Shown here: one piece after another, positions 9,311 to 18,297 of the stretch | Layout of the letters: the number at the start of each line of letters is the position of its first letter | Position numbering within the stretch: position 1 is the first letter of the stretch | Source: an uncultured Maribacter sp. | GTDB lineage: Bacteria > Bacteroidota > Bacteroidia > Flavobacteriales > Flavobacteriaceae | Reading direction: 5' to 3' | Length of the DNA stretch: 64,000 nt | Assembly: GCF_947496775.1 (NCBI RefSeq) | Contig: NZ_CANMDU010000002.1 | Location: 62,001-126,000 of the forward strand | The notes under the pieces: generated by a model | Told to the model about the DNA's origin: nothing | Database searches by the model: none | The model's input: the letters and a program-made list of their open reading frames with translations, nothing else | Program-made: the position numbers and the translations under genes

Positions 9311-9350
9311 AAAAATCCAAGTTTCAATTTTGAAACTTGGATTTTTTTTA
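9311..9350. terminator. Bidirectional rho-independent terminator
   Basis: AAATCCAAGTTTCA (9313-9326) pairs perfectly with TGAAACTTGGATTT (9331-9344) around an ATTT loop. An A tract on one side and a T tract on the other make it usable by both carB and the convergent small gene. Confidence 0.88.
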
Positions 9351-9701
9351 TCAATTAAACCATACGGCGTAGCCTTGTCGCCTTAGTTCTAAAGCTAAAT
9401 TTTCTTCTATTATTAGAGCTTCTTTTCGCGTTATTACCGGGTCGATGTGCTGAAACAAGCTACCACGGAGATATAGTCCGTATTTCTGTACAATGTTTGC
9501 AGAAAGTTTATATCCTTTTTTATTAACGTATCCGGTTTTGTGTTGCTCAAAACGCTCTTTTGGTGTTTTACTTGTTATGCCTACATACAAACATTCTAAA
9601 ACCCCATTAAACTGTGGGTTTGCTTCTCGAAACTTTCGGTTTTCAGTGAAGACCTTTTTAGAAAGTTCTATAACATAAACATGATATATAGTTTTTGGCA
9701 T
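9351..9701 (-). CDS. GIY-YIG-like small protein
   Basis: A 116-residue protein with the opening pattern of GIY-YIG nucleases: a first strand HVYVIEL, a second strand CLYVGIT, then SKTPKERFEQHKTGYVNKKG, in which the Arg of ERFEQH and the following His match the conserved R-x3-H of the fold. A late Glu (EEN, near residue 99) could be the metal ligand. The usual GIY triad is replaced by HVY. It could be a small housekeeping nuclease of the UvrC/YhbQ kind or an inactive relative. It is a single gene bounded by terminators, with no sign of an intron or mobile element. Confidence 0.55.
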   Translation of the reverse strand: MPKTIYHVYVIELSKKVFTENRKFREANPQFNGVLECLYVGITSKTPKERFEQHKTGYVNKKGYKLSANIVQKYGLYLRGSLFQHIDPVITRKEALIIEENLALELRRQGYAVWFN

Positions 9702-9774
9702 AATCCTAAATCTTAGAAAGATTAGGATGTAAAAATATTCTTTACTGCACTTTAAAGCAAAAAATAATAAACAT

Positions 9775-10116
9775 CTAGTTTTCCGAACAATCTATTTCAT
9801 CTCGTTCTTCTCTAGCGGATTTAAGTTCACTATCAAAATCAGATATTCCTGCATAACAATTATCTAGGTCTTCTAAAGAATTTAAATAATTACTTAAAGC
9901 CGATTTGTAGGTGTTACAATTTTCTACTGTCGGGTTTTTATTATAATTTTGAGAAGCATTAGAAAACGCCTCTAAATCATCAGTTATATCGCGAGCCCAA
10001 CTTCCAGTAGCACATTTAAGCGGATTTTTTGAACACTGCGTTAAAAGTGACAGTAGGAGAACAGAAAGTACTGCGGTTAAAATTGATTTGGTTTTACGAG
10101 TATATAATTGTTTCAT
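9775..10116 (-). CDS. Small lipoprotein of unknown function
   Basis: A 113-residue protein with a lipoprotein signal: a basic start (MKQLYTRKTKS), a hydrophobic core (ILTAVLSVLLLSLL) and the lipobox LLTQC with Cys29. The mature part is about 85 residues, probably helical, with Cys at several positions (CATGSW, CNTYKS, DNCYAG, DCSEN) that may form disulfides. I do not recognise the family. It lies 47 nt downstream of the OmpA-family gene on the same strand, so the two may be one envelope operon. Confidence 0.7.
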   Translation of the reverse strand: MKQLYTRKTKSILTAVLSVLLLSLLTQCSKNPLKCATGSWARDITDDLEAFSNASQNYNKNPTVENCNTYKSALSNYLNSLEDLDNCYAGISDFDSELKSAREERDEIDCSEN

Positions 10117-10163
10117 TTTAATGTTTTGAGATGGTTTAGCATGATGAAATTGGTTTTTTAAAC

Positions 10164-11192
10164 TTATTTTAAAACAACTTCAACGCGGCGGTTTAGTGCT
10201 CTGCCTTCTTCTGTACTATTAATTGCGAGTGGCGAAAGCTGACCTACGCCATGAGCAGATATTTGGTCTTTTTTTACGCCATATTTTGAAGTCAATGTTT
10301 CTAAAACTGCTAAAGCTCTTTTTTCGGAAAGAGTTTGGTTTGTTGGTAATGCCCCTACATTGTCTGTATGACCAACTATATAATATTTCTGATTAGGATT
10401 TCCTTTTAAATAGGTAGAGAGTGTTTCTATAATTGCATAGGATTCAAGTGTTAAATCGGCGCTTCCAAAATCAAACAAAATATTATGAAAGACTTCTTTT
10501 CCTTCATTCTTTATTTTTTCTTCAATTGATGCTGCAGAAACTTGTCCTGTTTCCATATCTTCTTGTTCTACAATCTGGGTCATTACAAAAATATTATCCT
10601 TTAATCCCTCCCAAGAAGATCTATTGTAATGTATGAATAATGCTAAAGTGTACATTTTTCCATCTTTTTTACCTTTAGCTACAAAAAACGCATCATCGCT
10701 ATCTATATTACTATTATGATGAGTCATTGCAAACTTAAAATAGCTTTTAGGTTTTTGGTATTGGTATTCTGTAATATAGGACACATCGGCTAAGGATTTA
10801 TAGGCATTTTGAATTCTATACGAACCAGAAATATTCTTTCTGCCAAAAGCAGAATATATTATTTCAAAACCCCCATGTTTTAAGGCTAATTCATAGTTTT
10901 TTTGCACTTCAAGAGTAGTAGCTCTAGAAGAATTTTCAATACCGTAAATGATATTAACTACCTTACCTTCCTCTGTTATTTCTTTTGGTGCTCCTTGGTT
11001 AGAATTTATTTTTGAAATAGGAAAAGTAACGGAATTAAATTTCGATTCTGTATATACTACTATACAGCTGTTATTGTACTTCTCTATAAGAGGATGGTTT
11101 ATTGCTCCTTCTACATCTGGGCAGATGGAACGTTCTTGTGAAAAGCCTAAAAATGTTGCTAAGGATAAAATAATTGAAAAAATAATCTTCAT
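10164..11192 (-). CDS. OmpA-family outer-membrane or periplasmic protein
   Basis: Signal peptide MKIIFSIILSLATFLGFSQ. Residues about 25-215 form an unassigned beta-rich domain (YNNSCIVVYTESKFNSVTFPISK). The C-terminal OmpA domain (about 232-342) starts ILFDFGSADLT and includes the peptidoglycan-binding core YYIVGHTDNVG, LSEKRALAVLETL and NRRVEVVLK, with the Asp and Arg that bind diaminopimelate. It probably ties the envelope to peptidoglycan. Neighbouring genes on the same strand encode lipoproteins, which fits an envelope cluster. Confidence 0.88.
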   Translation of the reverse strand: MKIIFSIILSLATFLGFSQERSICPDVEGAINHPLIEKYNNSCIVVYTESKFNSVTFPISKINSNQGAPKEITEEGKVVNIIYGIENSSRATTLEVQKNYELALKHGGFEIIYSAFGRKNISGSYRIQNAYKSLADVSYITEYQYQKPKSYFKFAMTHHNSNIDSDDAFFVAKGKKDGKMYTLALFIHYNRSSWEGLKDNIFVMTQIVEQEDMETGQVSAASIEEKIKNEGKEVFHNILFDFGSADLTLESYAIIETLSTYLKGNPNQKYYIVGHTDNVGALPTNQTLSEKRALAVLETLTSKYGVKKDQISAHGVGQLSPLAINSTEEGRALNRRVEVVLK

Positions 11193-11214
11193 AGATGATT
11201 TAGTTTTTATATAA

Positions 11215-11784
11215 TTACATATTCTCGAGAACCTTCGTCATGAGTTTAGTCATCTCCTCTGTACTGTAATTACATGGTTCTGTAAGGAAATGATCTTTAA
11301 AATATATTACAGTAACGCTTACAATAACGTTTTTATATTGTATTACTATTGATTTTCTGTAGTTGGCGTAATTTCCTTCAATGATATAACCGTTATGGTC
11401 TCCAATATTAATTTCAGAATAAAAAATTAGATCATCTGCATCTGCATCACTTTGGGCTTTTTCATTTCTAAAATCAAAATTACCTATAGTAATACTAGTA
11501 GATTCATAGGATAAAAAACCTACAGCGGTTGCAACTTCCGTAATTTCATTTAAAGGTGGTATTATATAGTTACAAACAGTTCCATTGCCATCAATGGTGG
11601 AGTCAAATATATTTACTAACTCCGTATCAATAGTGCAATAATTAGTATAATTTCCTTGGTCAAAAAAATTAGTACAATTGTAATAATCTTCAGATTCAAT
11701 CTCTTTTTCCGATTGATCATCATTGTTTGTGCTACAAGAAATAAATGAGAATAGTAAAATAGGTAATAGTAGTGCGGACTTCAT
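11215..11784 (-). CDS. Hypothetical lipoprotein
   Basis: A 189-residue protein with signal MKSALLLPILLFSFISC and lipobox cysteine C17, followed by an acidic linker (STNNDDQSEKEIESED) typical of surface-exported Bacteroidota lipoproteins. The body is beta-rich, with a pattern such as NIGDHNGYIIEGNYANYRKSIVIQY. I do not recognise the family. It ends 22 nt before the start of the OmpA-family gene on the same strand, so co-transcription is likely. Confidence 0.7.
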   Translation of the reverse strand: MKSALLLPILLFSFISCSTNNDDQSEKEIESEDYYNCTNFFDQGNYTNYCTIDTELVNIFDSTIDGNGTVCNYIIPPLNEITEVATAVGFLSYESTSITIGNFDFRNEKAQSDADADDLIFYSEINIGDHNGYIIEGNYANYRKSIVIQYKNVIVSVTVIYFKDHFLTEPCNYSTEEMTKLMTKVLENM

Positions 11785-11904
11785 GAATTAATTTGTTTTG
11801 CGCAAAACTATTATAAAATGTAGCGAACCTAGTGTAACGGAGAGAGTTGTTTTTGCATGATGTTGCGTCATTTCTCGAATTGACCTTTTGTAATTAACCG
11901 ATAA

Positions 11905-13308
11905 CTAGTTGCTTAAGGTGGTAATGAATTTAAATGGTGTTTGGTTATATTTTGTTATGAAAGCTCTTTCAAAACTCTTTTTGGAACCAAAACCGCACTC
12001 TTTAGCAATCTCTTCAATCTTATAATTTCTAAATTGGTGGTCATTTAAAAGACGATCATGAGCAAATTCAATTCTTAAGTCATTCAAAAAAACGGTAAAG
12101 GACTTTTTGTATTTATCATTAATATATTCACTTAAATAGCGCTCAGATTTTATATCATATTTTGTACAAAAAGATTTTCTGCTAATATTGGCCTTTAAAA
12201 ATTGTTGTTTAGATTTTAGCGTTTCAATGGCACTATCTATTTTTTCGATTTCACTGTTATTTATGACAATCTTCTTGGTTGGTGATTTTTTAGAGTTTTT
12301 ACGTTTAGTATTAAAATAAAAAGCTATAAATATAAAAATTACTGAAAGACCACCGATAATATAATTCTTTTTGATTCTAGCAGATTTGGCATTTGCCAGT
12401 TCTCTATCTTTTTCAATAGTATACATATCTCTATATTTCTCTACAGAAAAGCTTAAAGAATCATCTTTGGCCTCATTATATATTTTATGATAGGTATTGG
12501 CTTTTTCTTGCTTGCCTAATTTTTCGTAAACTACAATAAGTTTTTTTGCTGCGACCTTAATTTGTTCAGGATCTTTTGTTTCAAAAGTAAGTTTTAAAAA
12601 TTTTTCGAAATATATACTTGCTTCATTAAGCGAGTCTTGTTTTATTAAACAGTCTCCTATCATAGAATAGGCATAACTTCTGGTGTTTAAAAAACTAGTG
12701 GTATCCTTAATGGTTTTAATATTTTGTTGTTTACATATTTCATAGTTCTTTTTAAAAAAACTATAAACCATAGAAACGTGATCCGTTATCTTACTATTTA
12801 GATTATTGTTCTTCGTAATTTTATACGCCTTAGTAAGTTGCTTTTCTGCAGAGATAGAATCGTTTAAATCCACATGAAGTTCTGATAGCAATAGGTATGT
12901 TTGAACTTTTAAAGAAGGAGAATCACCATAATTAACAACTAGATTAAAGTATTCTATAGATTTCTTATAATCTTTTATCGCGGAGTAAATACAACCTATT
13001 AAAAAATTAAAATTAACTTTTTCATTTTCGTTTTCTATGTTATCTATAGAACTAAAAGCATGCTGTAAAGCTTCTTCATAGGAAGATTGCATAAATAGAA
13101 CTTTTACTAGTTGATAGTTAAGTTTATTCTTATAATTTATATGGTTTTTATCAGCTAAATTAGCTTTAATATATGTTTTAGCGGAGTCTAATTTTACCTG
13201 CGATATGTAATAATTTATTTTTTGCTGAATAGTGTCCTGACTAGTAACGGAACTAGTCAATAGACTTATAAGGATAATACATAAAAAATGTTGGCATTTT
13301 GGAGTCAT
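11905..13308 (-). CDS. Membrane-bound TPR regulator with C-terminal AraC-type DNA-binding domain
   Basis: A 467-residue protein. The signal peptide (about 1-23) is followed by a periplasmic TPR array (about 30-290; for example ALQHAFSSIDNIENENEKVNFNFLIGCIYSA). One membrane segment lies at about 310-330 (IIGGLSVIFIFIAFYF). A cytoplasmic AraC-type helix-turn-helix domain fills about 375-467, with the motif YKIEEIAKECGFGSKKSFERAFITKYNQTP. This architecture is common in Flavobacteriia and is thought to pass periplasmic signals to transcription without phosphotransfer. Its targets are unknown; the neighbouring pentose phosphate genes are candidates only by position. Confidence 0.85.
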   Translation of the reverse strand: MTPKCQHFLCIILISLLTSSVTSQDTIQQKINYYISQVKLDSAKTYIKANLADKNHINYKNKLNYQLVKVLFMQSSYEEALQHAFSSIDNIENENEKVNFNFLIGCIYSAIKDYKKSIEYFNLVVNYGDSPSLKVQTYLLLSELHVDLNDSISAEKQLTKAYKITKNNNLNSKITDHVSMVYSFFKKNYEICKQQNIKTIKDTTSFLNTRSYAYSMIGDCLIKQDSLNEASIYFEKFLKLTFETKDPEQIKVAAKKLIVVYEKLGKQEKANTYHKIYNEAKDDSLSFSVEKYRDMYTIEKDRELANAKSARIKKNYIIGGLSVIFIFIAFYFNTKRKNSKKSPTKKIVINNSEIEKIDSAIETLKSKQQFLKANISRKSFCTKYDIKSERYLSEYINDKYKKSFTVFLNDLRIEFAHDRLLNDHQFRNYKIEEIAKECGFGSKKSFERAFITKYNQTPFKFITTLSN

Positions 13309-13336
13309 AATGTAAATAAAGGGGGAGGTATTTTTA

Positions 13337-14746
13337 CTACCAATCCGTATGGAATATTCCTGGCTTATCTACTCTCTCGTAGGTATGCGACCCAAAATGA
13401 TCTCTTTGCGCTTGTATTAAATTTAAAGGTAAACGGTTAGAGGTATACGCATCAAAATAAGTTAAAGAATTAGAAAGACCAGGAACTGGAATTCCATTCG
13501 TAGCGGCGTAAGCCACTAATTTTCTTGCTGAGCCTACAGTTTCTTGTACCTTAGTAATAAAAGAGGGAGAAAGTAATAAATTAGGTAATTGGCTATCTTC
13601 ATTAAAAGCTTCCGTAATATCTGCTAACAACCCCGCTCTAATAATGCAACCTGCACGCCATATTTTAGCTATTTCCGCAATGTTTAAATTATAGCCATAC
13701 TCTTTCGAAGCATCTGCAAGTTGATGTAGTCCTTGCGCATAGGTAATAATAAATGCAAAGTACAGAGCTTCTTCCGCTAGCTTTTCCAGTTCCTTTTTGT
13801 TCATATGAGTTATAGCAGGACGGCTATAGAGATTATCTGCATGTACGCGCTCTTCTTTTAAAGCAGAAATTTCTCGCATACTAACGGCAATGTCAATAGA
13901 AGGTACAGGAATGCCTAAATCCATGGCATTTTGGCTAGTCCATTTCCCAGTTCCTTTTTGCTTGGCTTTATCCAATATTTTATCTACAAGATCACCATCT
14001 GTAATTTCATCTTTTTGTTTAAAAATTTCTGAAGTTATTTCTACTAAAAATGATTGTAACCTACCAGTATTCCACGAGCTATAGGTTTGGTGCAATTCTT
14101 TATTATTAAAATCGCCGCCTTTTTTTAATAAATCATATATTTCAGAAGTAAGTTGCATTAGTCCATATTCAATACCATTATGCACCATTTTTACGTAATT
14201 ACCTGCGGATTTTGGACCTAAATATGCCACGCACGGCTCCCCCTGGTATTTTGCAGAAACAGCCTCGAAAATAGGTTTTACATGTTGGTAAGCTTCTCTG
14301 TTACCGCCAGGCATAATACTTGGCCCTAAACGAGCTCCTTTTGCGCCGCCCGAAACTCCAGAGCCAAAAAAGTGTATTCCTTTTTCCGCTAAATATGCTT
14401 CCCTACGATCAGTATCTGTAAAAAAAGAATTTCCGCCATCAATGATAATGTCTTCTTTATCTAAAAGAGGTAGTAAGCCATCTATAACAGCATCTACAAT
14501 TTTTCCGGCAGGAACCAGTAACATAACTTTTCTTGGCTTTGATAGAGCTTTAATGAAGGTAGCGGCATCCGAAGAAGCGTCTATTATTGTATTAGGGTTA
14601 ACTGCACCTTCTTCCTTAAGCGCTAATACTTTTTCAGTATCTAAGTCATGGCCAAAAGCAGAAAAGCCGTTATCCGCCACGTTTAGTATAAAATTGCGTC
14701 CCATAACTCCTAGTCCTACTAATCCAAAATCGTATGCTTTTTCCAT
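13337..14746 (-). CDS. gnd: 6-phosphogluconate dehydrogenase (decarboxylating)
   Basis: Converts 6-phosphogluconate to ribulose 5-phosphate, CO2 and NADPH, the third step of the oxidative pentose phosphate pathway. The N-terminal Rossmann fold has GLVGLGVMGRNF; the substrate signature GVSGGAKGARLGPSIMPGG and the catalytic Lys segment NYVKMVHNGIEYGLMQ follow. The all-helical dimerisation domain runs to the C-terminal RDHFGSHTYERVDKPG. Length 469 aa is normal. It is divergent from zwf-pgl, which encode the two preceding steps. Confidence 0.96.
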   Translation of the reverse strand: MEKAYDFGLVGLGVMGRNFILNVADNGFSAFGHDLDTEKVLALKEEGAVNPNTIIDASSDAATFIKALSKPRKVMLLVPAGKIVDAVIDGLLPLLDKEDIIIDGGNSFFTDTDRREAYLAEKGIHFFGSGVSGGAKGARLGPSIMPGGNREAYQHVKPIFEAVSAKYQGEPCVAYLGPKSAGNYVKMVHNGIEYGLMQLTSEIYDLLKKGGDFNNKELHQTYSSWNTGRLQSFLVEITSEIFKQKDEITDGDLVDKILDKAKQKGTGKWTSQNAMDLGIPVPSIDIAVSMREISALKEERVHADNLYSRPAITHMNKKELEKLAEEALYFAFIITYAQGLHQLADASKEYGYNLNIAEIAKIWRAGCIIRAGLLADITEAFNEDSQLPNLLLSPSFITKVQETVGSARKLVAYAATNGIPVPGLSNSLTYFDAYTSNRLPLNLIQAQRDHFGSHTYERVDKPGIFHTDW

Positions 14747-15025
14747 TTTATTCTATTCTAAGGCTTGTAATTTTTATTTAATGGTGTTCACTCTTCAGAT
14801 GAAAAGCAAATCAAAAGTAAGAGAAAAAAATTAGTTTTAGAATTATTTACATTTTTGAAACTATATGGAGAAAGTTGTTTTAAATAGGTATTTATTGCAT
14901 CTATTTTAATAAGCATTATGCCTTATTACGGAATAATGTTTATTTTTCGCAATCAAATATAATAGTAGCCTTAAGGAGTAGTTTTGGCTATTTATGAACC
15001 ATAAAAAATAGTCTGAATTTAGATT
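14747..15025. promoter_or_regulatory. Divergent gnd / zwf control region
   Basis: This 279-bp AT-rich region separates gnd (minus) from zwf (plus). On the minus strand a TATATTTG box (complement of 14954-14961) fits the Bacteroidota -7 element about 205 nt before gnd, although no matching TTTG sits 19 nt upstream of it. I see no perfect -7 box for zwf. There is no open frame or RNA gene worth calling. Confidence 0.35.
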
Positions 15026-16558
15026 ATGAATGATACAAAAAATCAAATGCTCATTATTTTTGGAGCTTCTGGAGACTTAACGGCAAGAAAATTAGTGCCT
15101 GCACTTTTTAATCTTTTTAGAGATAGTCATGTGCCAGAAAATTTCGTTGTGTTAGGAGTTAGTAGAAGTAATTTAACAGACATAGAATTTAGAGAAAAAG
15201 TTGTTTTAGAGAGTGAATACCTGAAAGAAAAAGTTACGGTTAAAGATTATGGGCTAATTGATACATTTTCTAAAAAGATTTACTACGAGGATCTAGGGGA
15301 AAATTATGATACAAATTACGAGAAATTGGCTAAAAAAATATCAGACCTTAATTCAGCGTATAATACAGAGGAAAACTATATCTTTTATTTGTCTACTCCG
15401 CCTAATTTATTTGAAGCTATTTCTAAGAATTTGGCAAATCAGAACCTTAATGATGAAACTCAAGGTTTTAAACGCTTAATTGTGGAAAAGCCTTTTGGTT
15501 ATAATTTAGAAAGTGCGCAAAAGTTAAATAAAGGAATTCAAAATTATTTTAAGGAATCTCAGATATATCGAATAGATCATTATTTAGGAAAGGAAACAGT
15601 ACAAAATTTACTAGTTACTCGTTTTGCTAATAGCATCTTTGAACCTCTATGGAATAGAAATTATATAGATTATATTGAGATTACCAATGCAGAAAAAGTA
15701 GGAGTAGGTGTACGGGGAGGTTATTATGATAATTCTGGAGCTTTGCGAGATATGTTTCAAAATCATTTATTACAAATAGTTTCTTTAATTGTAATGGAAC
15801 CACCAATAGCGGCAAATTCTAGGGAAATACGCAATGAAAAAGTAAAGGCATTACGGTCTTTACGAATAATGCGAGACGAAGAAACCATAAAGCAAAATAC
15901 TATTAGAGCGCAATATATAAGCTCTAATGTAGGAGGTAAAACGATAAATGGATATAGAGAAGAAGAGGGTGTAAATCCTGAATCTACAACAGAAACATAT
16001 GCCGCGATTAAATTTTTTGTGGATAATTGGCGTTGGAAAGATGTTCCTTTTTATGTGCGAACGGCAAAAAGAATGCCAACCAAAGTAACAGAAGTAGTTA
16101 TTCATTTTAAAGCTCCTCATCATCAAATTTTTCAAGATTCTGATGCATTGAATAAAGATAATAAACTAATTATCCGTATTCAGCCAGATGAAGGTATTTT
16201 GGTTAAGTTTGGAGTTAAAGTGCCGGGTCAAGGTTTTAAAGTAGAACGTGCTAATTTAGATTTCTATTATTCCGATTTAGAAGAGACCAATGTTATGGAA
16301 GCTTATGAGCGGTTGTTGTTAGATGCCATGCAGGGCGATGCTACCCTTTATGCAAGAGCCGATGAAGTGGAAGCTGCTTGGAAATTTGTAGACCCAATTT
16401 TAAACTACTGGAAGAACGGAAAGGATGTTCGAATGTATGGTTACTCTGCAGGTGCTTGGGGTCCGGAAAATGCGGATGACCTTATAGATGGCACAGGAAT
16501 TTGGAGAAACCCGGGAGCTAATTTAGTAGACGATCCTAGCTATTGCGTTATTTGTTAA
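15026..16558 (+). CDS. zwf: Glucose-6-phosphate 1-dehydrogenase
   Basis: Oxidises glucose 6-phosphate to 6-phosphogluconolactone, making NADPH; entry step of the oxidative pentose phosphate pathway. The N-terminal dinucleotide fold has IIFGASGDLTARKLVPALF. The catalytic motif RIDHYLGKETVQN is at about residues 182-194, and EKPFGYNLESA supplies the conserved substrate lysine. The 510-residue length is typical. pgl follows after 41 nt on the same strand, giving a zwf-pgl operon. Confidence 0.96.
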   Translation: MNDTKNQMLIIFGASGDLTARKLVPALFNLFRDSHVPENFVVLGVSRSNLTDIEFREKVVLESEYLKEKVTVKDYGLIDTFSKKIYYEDLGENYDTNYEKLAKKISDLNSAYNTEENYIFYLSTPPNLFEAISKNLANQNLNDETQGFKRLIVEKPFGYNLESAQKLNKGIQNYFKESQIYRIDHYLGKETVQNLLVTRFANSIFEPLWNRNYIDYIEITNAEKVGVGVRGGYYDNSGALRDMFQNHLLQIVSLIVMEPPIAANSREIRNEKVKALRSLRIMRDEETIKQNTIRAQYISSNVGGKTINGYREEEGVNPESTTETYAAIKFFVDNWRWKDVPFYVRTAKRMPTKVTEVVIHFKAPHHQIFQDSDALNKDNKLIIRIQPDEGILVKFGVKVPGQGFKVERANLDFYYSDLEETNVMEAYERLLLDAMQGDATLYARADEVEAAWKFVDPILNYWKNGKDVRMYGYSAGAWGPENADDLIDGTGIWRNPGANLVDDPSYCVIC

Positions 16559-16599
16559 ATGTTTTATATTGAAAAAAAGAATAAAGAATAGAGTTAAGA

Positions 16600-17313
16600 A
16601 TGAAATTAAATATATATAATACAAAGGAAGAGGTTGCAATACGGTTTTCCACATATTTTTCTAATTTGATAGGAAAAAAAAAGAATTTACATATTGCGTT
16701 ATCTGGTGGCAGTACACCAAAAATTGTTTTTGATGAATTGGCAACTAACTTTTTAGAAATAGATTGGAGTGGAGTTCATTTATATTGGGGAGATGAACGC
16801 TGTGTATCCCCCTCGGATAATGAAAGCAATTACAAGATGACTGTTTCTCATTTAATTTCTAAAATAAATATACCAGAAGAAAATATACATCGTGTTCTTG
16901 GAGAAAATGAACCCCTGAAAGAAGCAGTAAGATACAGTAATTTATTAGATGCTCTTTTGCCTAGAGAAAACAATTTTCCTAAGTTCGATTTGGTTGTTTT
17001 AGGCATGGGAGATGACGGGCATACAGCATCGATATTTCCACATGAGATACATTTATGGAATTCAGAGAATAACTGTGAAGTCGCCGTTCATCCAGATTCT
17101 GGGCAAAAAAGAATTACTATTACCGGTAAGGTAATAAATAATGCCAAAGAAGTAGTTTTTTTGGTAACAGGAGAAAATAAAAAGGATAAAGTAACCGAAA
17201 TTTTAAATAAAAACGGCTCATATACAGATTATCCAGCGAGTTTGGTGGCACCAAAATCAGAAAAATTAATATGGTTTTTAGATGTTGATGCCGCTCAAAA
17301 AATAGATGTGTAA
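16600..17313 (+). CDS. pgl: 6-phosphogluconolactonase
   Basis: Hydrolyses 6-phosphogluconolactone, the middle step between Zwf and Gnd. The 237-residue protein shows the SugarP_isomerase/NagB-like motifs: LHIALSGGSTPKIVFDEL, VHLYWGDERCVSPSDNESNY and FDLVVLGMGDDGHTASIFP, with the His-containing GDDGHTAS loop expected at the active site. It is the second gene of the zwf-pgl operon and converges with the thioesterase gene with a single base between stop codons, leaving no room for a conventional terminator. Confidence 0.95.
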   Translation: MKLNIYNTKEEVAIRFSTYFSNLIGKKKNLHIALSGGSTPKIVFDELATNFLEIDWSGVHLYWGDERCVSPSDNESNYKMTVSHLISKINIPEENIHRVLGENEPLKEAVRYSNLLDALLPRENNFPKFDLVVLGMGDDGHTASIFPHEIHLWNSENNCEVAVHPDSGQKRITITGKVINNAKEVVFLVTGENKKDKVTEILNKNGSYTDYPASLVAPKSEKLIWFLDVDAAQKIDV

Positions 17314-17314
17314 A

Positions 17315-17860
17315 TTAGTTTAAATCTAATTTTACATTTTCATTATCTAGCAGCTCTAAATGCTCTTCTATTTTAAATTGAGAAGCTTTAAAGCTGCTTT
17401 TTCTTTTAATAGCCTGTTCTTTGCGCTTTAAGCTTCTGGAAAAACGACGTATTCCTTGCTCAGAATCAATTATTAATCCAGGAATGTCTACATTTTCTCC
17501 CTTAGGCCCTTTGGCTACCATAGTAAAGTAGGAAGAATTGCAGTGTTTTTTAACCCCCGTAGTAATGTTTTCAGATTCTACTCTAACGCCAACAACCATA
17601 GAAGTTTTTCCGGTATAATTTACAGAGGCTTTTAGCGTAACTAATTCACCTACTTCAATAGGGTTTAAAAAATCTACTTTGTTTACAGATGCTGTTACGC
17701 AATAGTGTTGCGAATGCTTGGAGGCACATGCAAAAGCTATTTGATCCATTAAATTTAAAATATGTCCTCCATGCACTTTTCCACTAAAATTAGAATGTGA
17801 TGGTAACATTAACTCTGTTATAGAAACTCTAGAGTCTTTAGTGTTTTTATACTTTTTCAT
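17315..17860 (-). CDS. Acyl-CoA thioesterase (hotdog fold)
   Basis: A 181-residue single-hotdog thioesterase. The hotdog core HGGHILNLMDQIAFACASKHS carries the family Asn-Asp pair after the GG turn, and VTASVNKVDFLNPIEVGELVTLKASV completes the core. I place the start at the ATG at 17860 (MKKYKNTKDS) because the extra upstream residues depend on a TTG and run toward the next gene. A basic C-terminal tail (RRFSRSLKRKEQAIKRKSS) follows the domain. It acts on acyl-CoA in the cytoplasm; chain-length preference is unknown. Confidence 0.88.
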   Translation of the reverse strand: MKKYKNTKDSRVSITELMLPSHSNFSGKVHGGHILNLMDQIAFACASKHSQHYCVTASVNKVDFLNPIEVGELVTLKASVNYTGKTSMVVGVRVESENITTGVKKHCNSSYFTMVAKGPKGENVDIPGLIIDSEQGIRRFSRSLKRKEQAIKRKSSFKASQFKIEEHLELLDNENVKLDLN

Positions 17861-17891
17861 GTAATTATTTTTGTGAAGAATGTTATGGCTT

Positions 17892-18257
17892 TTAATTACC
17901 AAAATGTGGTGATTTTTCGGATTCTACTTCCGTAATAAAATACTTCGTATCTCCTAGCCAAAAGAAAGTAGCATAACGCTCAACATATACCAATTTTACA
18001 TACTTTCCTTGGTATTCTTTTAGCTTTCTAATTACTTCTTTGTCTTTGTCTAATACAGAAAAAGAGAAAATTTGAGCGCCAGAAATTCCTTGGCTAATTT
18101 CTCCTTCCCATGTTTTTGCCATTACTCCTTTTCTACTTATTTTTATGAGTTCTCCCGAACGAACACCTTCGCTGTAAGGAACAAAATAAATAAAAGCGTA
18201 ATAGGCAGCTAATACAACAACAATACTTAGGATAATAAGGCTAATAATCTTTTTCAT
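17892..18257 (-). CDS. Small single-pass membrane protein
   Basis: A 121-residue protein with start at the ATG at 18257 (MKKIISLIILSIVVVLAAYY), chosen because a longer start would overlap rmuC and put charged residues before the membrane anchor. After the anchor comes a beta-rich domain (GVRSGELIKISRKGVMAKTWEGEIS, then YVKLVYVERYATFFWLG). Similar Bacteroidota proteins are sometimes given the name 6-phosphogluconate dehydrogenase in databases, as I recall; nothing here resembles that enzyme, and the name should not be carried over. Function unknown. It lies between rmuC and the thioesterase on one strand. Confidence 0.7.
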   Translation of the reverse strand: MKKIISLIILSIVVVLAAYYAFIYFVPYSEGVRSGELIKISRKGVMAKTWEGEISQGISGAQIFSFSVLDKDKEVIRKLKEYQGKYVKLVYVERYATFFWLGDTKYFITEVESEKSPHFGN

Positions 18258-18297
18258 TTGTAGGTAATTTCTCGTTTGTGTAGTATTTAATTCGTGG

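Noticed and set aside
9351-9701. GIY-YIG-like gene as a homing endonuclease or mobile element
   Set aside because: No intron, flanking repeats or disrupted host gene; it sits cleanly between terminators and other genes.
17312-17332. Hairpin AAATTAG...CTAATTT between the pgl and thioesterase stops
   Set aside because: Seven A/T-rich pairs and no T run; too weak to call a terminator.
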